A stretch of DNA of 14,506 bases from Candidatus Kapaibacterium sp. (GTDB taxonomy: Bacteria > Bacteroidota > Ignavibacteria > Kapaibacteriales > UBA2268): positions 1 through 14,506 of the forward strand of contig JAQUZU010000042.1 of NCBI GenBank assembly GCA_028691175.1, written 5' to 3'. Each line of letters opens with the position of its first letter. Position 1 is the first letter of the stretch. Positions 5,734 to 14,050 of this stretch are shown here, piece after piece. Below the pieces are notes generated by a model. That model worked only from the letters and a program-made list of their open reading frames with translations, was not told where the DNA came from and ran no database searches. Made by a program: the position numbers and the translations under genes.

Positions 5734-7581
5734 TTAGAACTCTTTTCGCAAGCGTGCAACGGGAATATTTAGCTGTTCGCGGTACTTGGCGACTGTTCGG
5801 CGTGCGACGTTGTAGCCCTGTTGCTTCAGTACGTCGGCGAGTTTCTCGTCGCTGAGCGGCTTGGCTTTGTTTTCGGCATCGACAGTGCTTTTCAGAATTT
5901 CCTTTATTACGCGTGTCGAGACTGCCTCGCCGTCGTCGTTTGTAAGCGACTCGCTGAAGAAATAGCGCAACTCGAATGTTCCAAACTCCGTCTGGCAGTA
6001 CTTTCCGTTGACAATTCGGCAAATCGTAGAAATATCAAGTCCGGTATCTTCGGATATTTGCTTATAAATCAATGGCTTAAGTCCGCTTGTTCCAATATCG
6101 AAGAAATCCTTCTGGCGAAATGCAATTGCAGTCATAACCTGTAGCATGGTGCTTTTGCGCTGCTTAATCGCCTGAATGAGGAATTTTGCGTCCTCGTATT
6201 TTGATCGAATCCAGTTAATAGCCTCGCGGTTCATGTTGATTTGTTTATAAGCGAGTTCGATGCCGCTTTCGTCCGCAGCCGCCTGATTTTGCGCTTCGAC
6301 CTCTTCTTTTCTGGCTTTTTTGAGTTTTGCGTCGCGGCGAATTTTGTTATACGCTTCATTGACTTGCAGGGTCGGAATACGGCTGTCATTCACGGTTATG
6401 GTTAGCGCACCGGTTTTCTCGTCTTTTCCGATCATAAAATCGGGAGTAACGGCGTTGGCTTCGTGAGCAAAATCGAATCCTGCCGGCTTCGGGTTTAGTT
6501 TTTGTATTTCGTCGAGTGCTTCGCGGAGATAATCCTCGGTAACTTCAAACTGTTTCAGGATTTCGGGATAATGTTTCATCGTGAACGGCTCGTAAGCATA
6601 TAGCAAAATCTCGTGAGCAAGTTTCTGTGCGGCGTTTAATTTCGGCAAAACTTCGAGTTGGGCGAGCAGGCATTCGCGGATATTTCGCGAAGCAACTCCC
6701 GGCGGATCGAGGTGGCGGATAACGGTAATTATTTTTTCGGTATCTTTGATGGATACATGTTGCAGATAATGGTCATCTTTTGCGTTATAAACTTCGTCGT
6801 CTTCGTCGTCGAAAATAAATTCGACAGCATCGCGTTTATTGCGATTTACAATTTTCTTCGCTTCGTCGCTGATAGCGAATTGCAGAGCGGGATTAGATGA
6901 TTTCTCGGCTTCGATTTTCTTTTGGTCGGCTTGCTCGGCTTCGCGTTGCTTGGCGTTCAGTTCGTCGATATCATTGTTTGTGCGAGCGGTAATTTCCTCT
7001 TCTAAACTCATATTCGCGTATTCGTCGTGCGGGAAATATTCGCTGTCCTGCAATTCTTCGCGTACTAAATAGCCGGCTCGGTTAATACTGCCGAGAATGT
7101 AATCGGCGAGCATGATTTCCTCCTCGGTCAGGTTGAGTAACGAAATCTGCTTCTTCAGTTCGTCAATGAAAGAAAAAGTATCTTTTATTTGGAACGGCTC
7201 GAAATCGTCGTCATTCTGGGCTCCTTTGTTTGCGTTCGGCATATCCGAATCGTCCTGCCAGATCATCTTGTAGAACTCGAACGGGTCAGCTTGGTCGTCT
7301 ATCATAGACTTCGGGTCTGCCATTGCGTCACTTGGGATGTCAGACTTGATTTCGGAGGGCATTGCCTCGCTCAGGAAGTCCTGATTTGTCTCCGGTGCGT
7401 AATCGTTTGCGTCCGAACTGCTTGCAATATCGTATTCTTCGAGTAGCGGGTTAGCCTCAATTTCTTGCCGGATATGCTGTTCGAGTTGGACAAGTGGCAA
7501 CTGGAGCAGTTTCAGGTATTGGATTTGCTGCGGAGTCAGAGTCTGCGACAGCGTAGTCTTCATATTTAACGATAATTGCAT
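5734..7581 (-). CDS. rpoN: RNA polymerase sigma-54 factor, enlarged
   Basis: RpoN directs core polymerase to -24/-12 promoters and needs an AAA+ enhancer-binding activator. Region I is intact (MQLSLNMKTTLSQTLTPQQI, leucine/glutamine-rich, residues 1-50). An acidic region II follows (about 51-135), then the core-binding domain (IDELKKQISLLNLTEEE, HLDPPGVASRNIRECLLAQL). A helix-turn-helix region (GLDISTICRIVNGKYCQTEFGTFELRYFF, about 514-542) follows. The RpoN box is ARRTVAKYRE at 593-602. At 615 residues it is well above the usual 430-500. The excess sits in a charged K/E/Q/D-rich insertion at about 180-275 and a shorter one at about 415-445. AAGGGGGAA before the ATG is a clear ribosome-binding site. 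It lies 19 bases behind the DUF3109 gene, so probably the same transcript. No activator gene is nearby. Confidence 0.96.
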   Translation of the reverse strand: MQLSLNMKTTLSQTLTPQQIQYLKLLQLPLVQLEQHIRQEIEANPLLEEYDIASSSDANDYAPETNQDFLSEAMPSEIKSDIPSDAMADPKSMIDDQADPFEFYKMIWQDDSDMPNANKGAQNDDDFEPFQIKDTFSFIDELKKQISLLNLTEEEIMLADYILGSINRAGYLVREELQDSEYFPHDEYANMSLEEEITARTNNDIDELNAKQREAEQADQKKIEAEKSSNPALQFAISDEAKKIVNRNKRDAVEFIFDDEDDEVYNAKDDHYLQHVSIKDTEKIITVIRHLDPPGVASRNIRECLLAQLEVLPKLNAAQKLAHEILLYAYEPFTMKHYPEILKQFEVTEDYLREALDEIQKLNPKPAGFDFAHEANAVTPDFMIGKDEKTGALTITVNDSRIPTLQVNEAYNKIRRDAKLKKARKEEVEAQNQAAADESGIELAYKQINMNREAINWIRSKYEDAKFLIQAIKQRKSTMLQVMTAIAFRQKDFFDIGTSGLKPLIYKQISEDTGLDISTICRIVNGKYCQTEFGTFELRYFFSESLTNDDGEAVSTRVIKEILKSTVDAENKAKPLSDEKLADVLKQQGYNVARRTVAKYREQLNIPVARLRKEF

Positions 7582-7600
7582 GTTTTTCCCCCTTCTTGAA

Positions 7601-8188
7601 TTATTCGCTTTCCGCGAGATATTTCTTCAGTGAATTATACCATTCGGCACCATAAGCGCGAATTAGCGCGTCTCGAAGCGAATCAATCAGTGCAATATTG
7701 TTTTTTTGTCCGCATTCGCGTGCGTCCGCACATTCGTCAATCTCGCAATAGTGCAATACCGGCGAGCCGAAATGCTTTACGCGAATCGGGAAGAGGTGAC
7801 ACGAAATCGGTTTGCGGAAGTCGATTTCGCCTTTCAAAAATGCCTTTTCGAAAGCGCAGAGTGCCTTGTCGCCGTCATAATAGACGAAAACACAGTCGCG
7901 ATTATTTATGCACACAGTCGTGCGACAGCCGCGTCGCCCTTCATACATGCCGTTTTGCTCGATATAATTTTTCGAACGCTCGCTCAGGTATTTCATGATT
8001 TTCGGGTAATTTTCTTCGATTTGTTCGACCTCGCTGTCGAGGAGCGGCGCACCGTATTCACCCGGAAAAGTGCAGCAACTGCCCTTGCATTTTTCTAAGT
8101 CGCAACAGAATTTTTTTTCTACTACGGGATCTTCAATTAATATATTCTCAAATGATATCAAAGCTGTTTCTTCTTTCTTTATAAGCAT
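7601..8188 (-). CDS. DUF3109 family cysteine-rich protein
   Basis: This 195-residue soluble protein has the DUF3109 layout. An N-terminal cysteine cluster, C28-C29-x4-C34-x3-C38-C39 (KFCCDLEKCKGSCCTFPGEYGAPL), comes first. The central CINNRDCVFVYYDGDKALCAFEKAF and the family hallmark KPISCHLFPIRV follow. The many conserved Cys suggest a bound metal or iron-sulfur cluster, by analogy with YkgJ-like putative metal-chelating proteins; the biochemical function is unknown. Start choice: an upstream in-frame ATG at 8251 would add 21 residues unlike the family and would lie upstream of the promoter candidate, so the ATG at 8186-8188 is preferred. It is probably co-transcribed with rpoN, which follows after 19 bases. 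The conserved pairing could mean nothing more than shared transcription. Confidence 0.88.
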   Translation of the reverse strand: MLIKKEETALISFENILIEDPVVEKKFCCDLEKCKGSCCTFPGEYGAPLLDSEVEQIEENYPKIMKYLSERSKNYIEQNGMYEGRRGCRTTVCINNRDCVFVYYDGDKALCAFEKAFLKGEIDFRKPISCHLFPIRVKHFGSPVLHYCEIDECADARECGQKNNIALIDSLRDALIRAYGAEWYNSLKKYLAESE

Positions 8189-8199
8189 TTTTTTATATA

Positions 8200-8230
8200 C
8201 AAATATAAGAAAATGTAGTTTATTTGCAAA
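8200..8230 (-). promoter_or_regulatory. FCB-type promoter for the DUF3109-rpoN operon
   Basis: On the minus strand TTTG (8227-8230), a 19-base spacer and TATATTTG (8200-8207) give an exact match to the Bacteroidota consensus TTTG / TAnnTTTG. The ATG at 8188 is only 11 bases beyond the -7 box, so the transcript would have almost no leader. No Shine-Dalgarno sequence precedes that ATG. Confidence 0.6.
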
Positions 8231-8283
8231 GAAAATTTTCAAAAATCGCAAAATTGGCTTAAAGTTTGATAGGAGAAAATATT

Positions 8284-9213
8284 GTGAAACAACGCACGGG
8301 GATAACTATGCAAAAATCCGAAATTGATGGCGATATCGCCGAATATATGAATTTCCTGAAGTTCGAAAAAGGGCTCTCGGAGAATACGCTCGTGGCATAT
8401 TCGGCAGACCTGGCGAAATATTCCGGCTATCTGGCCGGCGAAGGCATTGCTTCGGCAGAGGAGGTAACGGCAGCGTTGCTGAGCAATTATTTCTATATGC
8501 TATGCGATATAGGGCTGGAAATTACTACTCGCGCAAGATATCTCTCCGTGATTCGCGGGCTGCACAAATATCTCTATGACGAAAAGAAAATCTCCGCCGA
8601 TGTATCGGACATAATGGAACTCCCGAAGAAACGCCGCGAAATACCGGACGTCCTGAGTTATCTCGAAATTACAAAACTGCTCGACGCGGTAAATACTGAA
8701 AAACCGAAAGGAATTCGCGATCGCGCAATCCTCGAAACACTTTATGCATGCGGGCTGCGAGTCTCGGAACTAATCGATTTGAAGCGCCGCAACCTGATGT
8801 TCGAAGACGAAATTATCCGCGTAATCGGCAAAGGCTCGAAAGAGCGAATCGTCCCGATAGGTGCCGTGGCGATCGAGTGGATAAATCGCTATCTATGCGA
8901 TGTGCGACCGGGTTTCTGCACTGCAGAGGGCGCCGGCGACGTGGTCTTTATTAACCGGCGGGGGCAGGCACTGACGCGAATTTATGTCTGGAAAATGCTG
9001 AAAGAAACTTGTCTGATTGCCGGTATCGAAAAAAATGTACACCCACACACTCTGCGGCACAGTTTCGCAACTCACCTGATCGAAGGTGGGGCAGACCTCC
9101 GCGCCGTGCAGGAAATGCTCGGGCATGCCGATATCGGTACTACACAAATCTATACGCATATCGACGACGAATTCATTAAGGAAGTTCACCGTTCATTCCA
9201 CCCAAGAGCGTAG
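8284..9213 (+). CDS. xerD: Site-specific tyrosine recombinase XerD
   Basis: XerD, with XerC, resolves chromosome dimers at dif during division. The N-terminal SAM-like DNA-binding domain has the family signature FLKFEKGLSENTLVAYSADL. The catalytic domain holds all six active residues, numbered from the GTG start: R159 (GLRVSEL), K183 (IGKGSKERIVPIG), H255 and R258 (HPHTLRHSFATHLIEGGADL), H281 (LGHADIGTTQ) and nucleophile Y290 (IYTHI). The ending SFHPRA matches the XerD C-terminus (HHPRA in E. coli) rather than XerC. Start: GTG at 8284 follows AGGAG at 7-8 bases and gives 309 residues. The in-frame ATG at 8308 gives 301, nearer the usual 298, and is a fair alternative. It is divergent from the DUF3109 gene. 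No partner xerC and no dif-like site is visible here. Confidence 0.94.
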   Translation: MKQRTGITMQKSEIDGDIAEYMNFLKFEKGLSENTLVAYSADLAKYSGYLAGEGIASAEEVTAALLSNYFYMLCDIGLEITTRARYLSVIRGLHKYLYDEKKISADVSDIMELPKKRREIPDVLSYLEITKLLDAVNTEKPKGIRDRAILETLYACGLRVSELIDLKRRNLMFEDEIIRVIGKGSKERIVPIGAVAIEWINRYLCDVRPGFCTAEGAGDVVFINRRGQALTRIYVWKMLKETCLIAGIEKNVHPHTLRHSFATHLIEGGADLRAVQEMLGHADIGTTQIYTHIDDEFIKEVHRSFHPRA

Positions 9214-9251
9214 CATACGGATGCGAGTGAATAACGGACGCACGTCCGCAT

Positions 9252-9282
9252 AAAAAAAGAGGGACGACAAATTGCCGTCCCT
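9252..9282 (-). terminator. Intrinsic terminator of the S41 protease gene
   Basis: On the minus strand AGGGACGGCA-ATT-TGTCGTCCCT forms a 10-bp stem (one G-U pair) with a 3-base loop (9260-9282), then C and seven T (9252-9258). It lies 31 bases after the protease stop codon. In the + direction no T-run follows the stem, so it is not an obvious terminator for xerD. Confidence 0.85.
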
Positions 9283-9312
9283 GTGAAATTAATCTAAAAC
9301 AAACGCAGTCTG

Positions 9313-10968
9313 CTATTTCTTTTTAGAGATTTTTATGGCGTCAGGGAAATATTTCGTTGCGTCCATCATCTGGCGGTCTAAGCCGGAGAATATCTGCATT
9401 GATTTATTGCGATCCCAGAGGGTGCGCGCCATAGTTGCTTTAATTGAAATCTCGAGGAAGTCGCGGTCTTTCTTCGCTTGGTCTGCGTCCCACTTGATGC
9501 CTTCCTTTTCGGTCATTTTTCTGAAGTCCTTCATCATGGCGTCTGTGATTTTGAAGTCGTGCAGAAATGCCTTGAAGTTGTTCTCGTATTTTGCCTTAAA
9601 GTCTTTGTTTTCGCTGAGGAATGCGTCCGTATATGTGAAGAATATACGCTTCATGCGGATTTCGCGGCTCAGCATGGTGATGGTATCGGCTTTGATGATA
9701 ACGTCCGGAGTGATTCCGCCCGCACCGAATACCGTGCGCCCGCTGCGTGTTTTGTATAGTGGCAGAGAGTCGAATTTGATTTTGTCTTTTTCGTTCTTAG
9801 CCTTCTCGTTGAATTTTTCTACTTGCTGTTTTAGTTTGTTCAGAGAGTGGTCGATATATGAGCCTTCTTCAAGTTCGAGGCGTCCGGACAGGTTTCTGTA
9901 GTCTGATTTATCTGCATAGCTTCTCTGGATACATCTGCCGGAAGGCGTGTAATAACGAGAGATTGTAAGGCGGAATGCGGAGCCGTCGCCGAGCGGATAC
10001 TGGCGCTGAACAAGTCCCTTGCCGAATGAAGTCTCGCCGATGATTAATCCGCGATCTTGGTCTTGAATTGCTCCGGAAACGATTTCGCTCGCAGATGCCG
10101 ACCCTTCATTTACAAGCACGATAACCGGAATATTTTCCCAGGTATTGCCGTTTGTGGCGATAAATGCGTCGTTAAATTCGGGCTTTCTGCCGATTGTATA
10201 TACGATTGTGTCGTTGTTGCCGAGGAATTCGTCTGCAATTTTATATGCTTGATCGAGATAGCCTCCCGGGTTATAGCGCAAGTCGAGGATGAGTTTTTTC
10301 ATTCCCTGCGTTTTCAATTCGCTAAGTGCAGTCAGCATTTCATTGTGCGTTGTAGCCATAAATCTGTTTATGGAAATTACGCCTATGTCTGTACCGTCGA
10401 TTACAAAACTTGATTCAACGGAGTTCAACGGAATTTTGTCTCTCACAACCGAAAATTTCATTAAATCTTTAACGCCGTTGCGTTTGATTTCGAGGACGAC
10501 AGTAGTGCCCTTTTCGCCGCGCAATTTTTTCGGGACGTCGGATTGCTTAATGCCGACTACGTTTTCGCCGTCGACTTTGACGATTTTATCGCCGGACTGA
10601 ATGCCCAAGGCTTCGCTCGGACCGCCTGAAATCGGCGATACGACGGTCAGAGTGTCTTCAAGTATGGCAAATTCGATGCCTACGCCCTCGAAACTGCCCT
10701 GGAAATCTTCATTTACGCCCTTCATTTCTTCGGCAGTGAGATAAACGGAGTGCGGGTCTAATTCTTCGAGCATTCCGCGGATAGCCGCCTCGGTTAGTTT
10801 CTGTGTATCAACTTCATCGACATAATTGCGCATTGCCATATTGAGGATGCGGTCAAATTTCTTGACTTGGTCGTATACGTTGTCGCCGGATATTAACGGC
10901 TGAAATAACAAGCCCAATACAATGCCTATGAGGACTGTACCGCCTGTAATTAAATATTTACGCATCAT
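9313..10968 (-). CDS. ctpA: S41-family carboxy-terminal processing protease (CtpA/Prc type)
   Basis: This periplasmic serine protease trims or degrades proteins from their C-termini. The 551-residue protein has an uncleaved-looking N-terminal anchor or signal (KYLITGGTVLIGIVLGLLFQ, residues 4-23). A helical region containing LTEAAIRGMLEELDPHSVYL follows. The PDZ domain (about 95-175) carries GVGIEF and the LGIQSGDKIVKVDG carboxylate-binding region. The S41 catalytic domain contains DLRYNPGGYLDQA, NEGSASASEIVSGAIQD with nucleophile Ser292, and GETSFGKGLVQ with general base Lys317. The Ser-Lys spacing of 25 matches E. coli Tsp. A charged C-terminal extension (about 360-551) is usual for Bacteroidota members of the family. 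TCTGGAGAAATG precedes the ATG. It sits 53 bases downstream of the T9SS protein gene, has its own promoter candidate and ends at a strong terminator. Substrate unknown. Confidence 0.93.
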   Translation of the reverse strand: MMRKYLITGGTVLIGIVLGLLFQPLISGDNVYDQVKKFDRILNMAMRNYVDEVDTQKLTEAAIRGMLEELDPHSVYLTAEEMKGVNEDFQGSFEGVGIEFAILEDTLTVVSPISGGPSEALGIQSGDKIVKVDGENVVGIKQSDVPKKLRGEKGTTVVLEIKRNGVKDLMKFSVVRDKIPLNSVESSFVIDGTDIGVISINRFMATTHNEMLTALSELKTQGMKKLILDLRYNPGGYLDQAYKIADEFLGNNDTIVYTIGRKPEFNDAFIATNGNTWENIPVIVLVNEGSASASEIVSGAIQDQDRGLIIGETSFGKGLVQRQYPLGDGSAFRLTISRYYTPSGRCIQRSYADKSDYRNLSGRLELEEGSYIDHSLNKLKQQVEKFNEKAKNEKDKIKFDSLPLYKTRSGRTVFGAGGITPDVIIKADTITMLSREIRMKRIFFTYTDAFLSENKDFKAKYENNFKAFLHDFKITDAMMKDFRKMTEKEGIKWDADQAKKDRDFLEISIKATMARTLWDRNKSMQIFSGLDRQMMDATKYFPDAIKISKKK

Positions 10969-11006
10969 TTCTCCAGATGTATTTGTTATGATTTCGTTTT
11001 CAACTA

Positions 11007-11039
11007 CAAAAATAGCGAATTTTATCGATTAATTATAAA
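11007..11039 (-). promoter_or_regulatory. Candidate FCB-type promoter for the S41 protease gene
   Basis: TATTTTTG (11007-11014, minus strand) fits TAnnTTTG. The best upstream element is TTTA (11036-11039) at a 21-base spacing, one base off TTTG. It overlaps the last codons of the upstream gene and would give a leader of about 30 bases with a GGAGA ribosome-binding site. Weaker than the other candidates. Confidence 0.35.
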
Positions 11040-13403
11040 CTTTCTCGTTAAACTCTTGTCGCCGGAGCCTAATTTAACAAAATATGTGCCGGAAGGATAA
11101 TCCGAGTAACCGAAATTGAACTCAAAAAGTCCGCTTGACATCTCGCCCGCGAACAGTTCGGCAAGCATATTGCCCGATACGTCATATAAGACGATTTTTG
11201 TGGCGTTTGGTTTCGGCAAACCGAAAATGATTTTACCGGATTCGTTTGCTTCATCGATTAAAATGTTATCGAATATCATTTCATCAACTACTTTAGACAG
11301 TGTGAGCGTAACCGGCAGGCCGCATTTGGTCGTGCTTTCGCCCTCGATTGTAACTGCAGTTGTCGTCAATGGTACTCCGAGCGTGTAGCAGTTTGGCGAA
11401 ATATTCAGCGTGTCGAATAATATTTCTTCGGCGGAAATCGGGTTCGTGCAGACTATGAGGTCGTGGGACTCGTTCGGGTAAATCGTCATCGGCAGTTGCG
11501 ATTGCGGAATTGAAAATCTCTCGCCGACCAAAAGACGAATGTTTTGGTTCGAAAGTTCATATGGCAGAAAACCTGTGTTCGAGAGCGTTATTTGACTGCA
11601 AATCTGCGTGCCGACCGTTACGCTGTCTATGACGTTATCGACGCCCAGCACGTAATCGACATGAAGCGTGCGCCCCTGAATTGTGTCCGCTATGGTTGTT
11701 TCGTTGTTTTGAATATCAATGATTCTGATTGCATATATGCCGTCCTGTGTCGGGTCGATTAATTCTGCGGAGATTGTCGCGCTTCTTTGTCCGTAATAAT
11801 CTGTAGGAAGGGTTACTTTTACGTTCTGCAGTTGCTCCTGAATTACCCGGATTTCGCTCAATCCCTCGGAGTCGCCGAGTTCATCGCTGATTGTGCAGGT
11901 GTGGCGGAAACATTCCTGTTCGAAGGTAATCGATGGAGGAATTGTATCTTTTATGTCGTTCATTTCCATTCCGCCTACGTAGCCATAAGAGTTTGCATCG
12001 CCGTAGCCGACCACATACAGTCCGCATTTGCCGTCAGAGGTAAATCTGTGCACTCCGTCGGAAGATGTGCGTACATAATATGAATAGTCTGTATTTGCAA
12101 TCGGTGTAAAGTTTGAAGTTCCGAGTGCAGAGTTATCGATTCTGCAACTTGCAATATTTTCGTTCGGTGCTACAATTATGATATATTGATCCGTGAAAAC
12201 CGATTCGCTGCTTTCGTATTTCTGCATGTTCATAAGCAGAGATTCGCGGATAAATTGCTCTTTCGGCGGTAAAATCAGAAATAGCGGGTCGCTCTTATAA
12301 ATTGTCTGCGTGCTAGCCCGTGTTTCCGAACTGCGTTTATATTGTGCGACTAAAATTTGCTCCTCGGCGCTGATCACGATCGGTTTATCCAAAATATCAC
12401 GTTCGATGAACTTTCCGGCGTTTATGGTTACTTTTTCCCCGTCAATATCGACGATATTTCCGTCTGCGGCGGATAGTATGCGATAGACGTCGTAATAGTC
12501 TTTTGCAATGTTGCTTGGCTGCGGAAACGGGATAACAATCGCGTCTTTGCCCCAAGTATGCAGAGGCGGAACCTGAGCCGAAAGCATGTCTCGCGAGGAG
12601 TAATAGATGCGCTTATTGCTCGGAACTGTTGCGCGTTGCTGTCCGCCGAAAACCGCGATTTTTTTATTTGACGAAATGAATGTACCGGTAAGGTCTTTGC
12701 TGTTGATTGATTCCCGCGACTGTACGAGATATGCCTCTCCGGCATTCAAATTTTGCGAAAAACGGGTTGTTCTGCCGTTTGCAGTAGTTGTGGCCGGTGT
12801 TATTTCCACCGTAGTGCCGTCTTCGATTGCCACAATTGCAAATTCACTCGGCGTGTATGGACTGATATTGTCGGAATAATATGCCATAACGTAGTATTCT
12901 GTGCCGAGTACGTCGTCCGGATATACGAGGAATGCGTCGCTGGATTTTGTAGATGTGCTTAGTCCGTAAACGTTGATTTCGTGGTCTGCAATAATCTCAA
13001 CCCCGATTTTGCTTGGCGCTTCTTCATTGCTCGGAGGAGCCGGATCCCACATAAACATTTCGCTGTTATATTCGCCGACTAATTCGTGCCTATAGTGATA
13101 GTATGCGAGCGAGTATGCCCGCGAAACGTCTGTAATTGCCAGCGTTTTAGTCTCGACCTGGTTATTTGCGTTCGTAAATTTCACCGTTACGTTTGTCGGT
13201 TCTTCCGCAGTTATATATACATAAACGCTGTCTACATCTTCGGTAGAGGGCGAGTGGAAGTTAGGAATAAATGTAAAGTGGAAATTCTTTCCCTTGGTGT
13301 CGAAGGACTCGGCCTGCATTTTGCCGGACGGCAAAAATATGCATAGGAACGCAAATAGCGGGAGCATTACGCTGTATTTTTTTAAAGCGAGAAAGTGGTT
13401 CAT
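11022..13403 (-). CDS. Large secreted protein: IgGFc-binding-like N-terminal region and T9SS type A sorting domain
   Basis: From the ATG at 13401-13403 the protein has 793 residues. It opens with a Sec signal peptide (MNHFLALKKYSVMLPLFAFLCIFLPSGKMQA, cleavage probably after MQA). The long start at 13445 would put 14 polar residues in front of it and is less likely. Residues about 30-400 resemble the IgGFc-binding N-terminal domain found in many FCB and planctomycete surface proteins (VEIIADHEINVYGLS, FAIVAIEDGTTVEITPA, KIAVFGGQQRATVP, WGKDAIVIPFPQP). Two Ig-like segments follow, from DTIPPSITFEQECF and from VGTQICSQITLSNTGFLPYELS. The last 70-80 residues are a type A C-terminal signal (TKIVLYDVSGNML, LFEFNFGYSDYPSGTYFVKL, KFIINR), which sends it through the T9SS to the cell surface. 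Function unknown; binding or adhesion is plausible. AT-rich leader without Shine-Dalgarno sequence. Confidence 0.85.
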   Translation of the reverse strand: MNHFLALKKYSVMLPLFAFLCIFLPSGKMQAESFDTKGKNFHFTFIPNFHSPSTEDVDSVYVYITAEEPTNVTVKFTNANNQVETKTLAITDVSRAYSLAYYHYRHELVGEYNSEMFMWDPAPPSNEEAPSKIGVEIIADHEINVYGLSTSTKSSDAFLVYPDDVLGTEYYVMAYYSDNISPYTPSEFAIVAIEDGTTVEITPATTTANGRTTRFSQNLNAGEAYLVQSRESINSKDLTGTFISSNKKIAVFGGQQRATVPSNKRIYYSSRDMLSAQVPPLHTWGKDAIVIPFPQPSNIAKDYYDVYRILSAADGNIVDIDGEKVTINAGKFIERDILDKPIVISAEEQILVAQYKRSSETRASTQTIYKSDPLFLILPPKEQFIRESLLMNMQKYESSESVFTDQYIIIVAPNENIASCRIDNSALGTSNFTPIANTDYSYYVRTSSDGVHRFTSDGKCGLYVVGYGDANSYGYVGGMEMNDIKDTIPPSITFEQECFRHTCTISDELGDSEGLSEIRVIQEQLQNVKVTLPTDYYGQRSATISAELIDPTQDGIYAIRIIDIQNNETTIADTIQGRTLHVDYVLGVDNVIDSVTVGTQICSQITLSNTGFLPYELSNQNIRLLVGERFSIPQSQLPMTIYPNESHDLIVCTNPISAEEILFDTLNISPNCYTLGVPLTTTAVTIEGESTTKCGLPVTLTLSKVVDEMIFDNILIDEANESGKIIFGLPKPNATKIVLYDVSGNMLAELFAGEMSSGLFEFNFGYSDYPSGTYFVKLGSGDKSLTRKFIINR

Positions 13404-13507
13404 AGTACTTTTTTCCGTATTTTTGTTATACTCTGTTTTTATCAATATTAGTATAACTCATTGGATAAAAAAATATTTTAAAAAAATATAAAAAATCGAC
13501 AATTGAA

Positions 13508-14050
13508 ATGAAAAAGCTACTCCACGATGAAATTCTGCAAGAAAGATTTACAAACGAGCAGGCACTGCATGCCGCGCGCAATCCGGTATCGCTGTTGCTC
13601 GATAATATTCGAAGTCTGTATAATGTAGGCTCGCTATTCCGCACTGCGGACAGCGCCCTTGCCGAAAGTCTGATTATGACCGGATATACGCCACATCCGC
13701 CACGCGAGGAAATTGCCAAAACCGCACTCGGGGCGGTCGATTCCGTGCCGTGGAAATATTTTAAAGACCCGATCGAAGCAGTTGCATATATGAAAAGCCT
13801 CGGTAAAAAAGTCTATGCACTCGAACTGACCGACAAAAAACGCTACTACGATTCGCTCACTGCGGCGGACTTTCCGCTCTGTATTGTCCTCGGAAACGAA
13901 CTTACCGGCATTGCGGACAACGTCCTCGCCGAGTGCGACGACTCAATCGAAATCCCGATGTATGGTGTGAAGCACTCGCTGAATGTAGGAGTTGCCGGCG
14001 GAATTGCTCTCTTCGAAGCAGTCCGAGCCTGGCGCCAAATAAAAAAATAA
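13508..14050 (+). CDS. TrmH-family (SPOUT) RNA 2'-O-methyltransferase, single-domain
   Basis: The 180-residue protein consists of a trefoil-knot SPOUT domain without the extra substrate-binding domain of RlmB-type enzymes. The three family motifs are present: motif 1 NIRSLYNVGSLFRTAD (residues 33-48, with the catalytic Arg45), motif 2 CIVLGNELTGI (125-135) and motif 3 IPMYGVKHSLNVGVAGGIALFE (149-170), which together bind SAM in the knot. Such proteins methylate ribose 2'-OH of tRNA or rRNA; position 18 (TrmH) or 34 (TrmL) of tRNA are common targets, and which applies here cannot be read from sequence. It is divergent from the T9SS protein gene across an AT-rich 104-base gap. No Shine-Dalgarno sequence precedes the ATG. 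A terminator lies about 125-150 bases beyond the stop. Confidence 0.92.
   Translation: MKKLLHDEILQERFTNEQALHAARNPVSLLLDNIRSLYNVGSLFRTADSALAESLIMTGYTPHPPREEIAKTALGAVDSVPWKYFKDPIEAVAYMKSLGKKVYALELTDKKRYYDSLTAADFPLCIVLGNELTGIADNVLAECDDSIEIPMYGVKHSLNVGVAGGIALFEAVRAWRQIKK

Noticed and set aside
7630..8098. Two overlapping plus-strand frames opposite the DUF3109 gene
   Set aside because: They are antisense shadows; the opposite strand has a complete conserved cysteine pattern.
8189..8283. dif recombination site near xerD
   Set aside because: No 28-bp sequence with the two 11-bp Xer arms was recognised; the short palindromes here are simple A/T tracts.
9235..9248. CGGAC-GCAC-GTCCG hairpin after xerD as a terminator
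   Set aside because: It is followed by A-rich, not T-rich, sequence on the + strand; it may be incidental.
9335..9901. 188-residue plus-strand reading frame inside the S41 protease gene
   Set aside because: It is antisense to a well-supported gene, with no motif and no ribosome-binding site of note.
13418..13425. TATTTTTG as a promoter for the SPOUT methylase gene
   Set aside because: There is no -33 partner at 19-21 bases, it is over 80 bases from the start, and it overlaps the leader region of the opposite gene; a chance match is likely.
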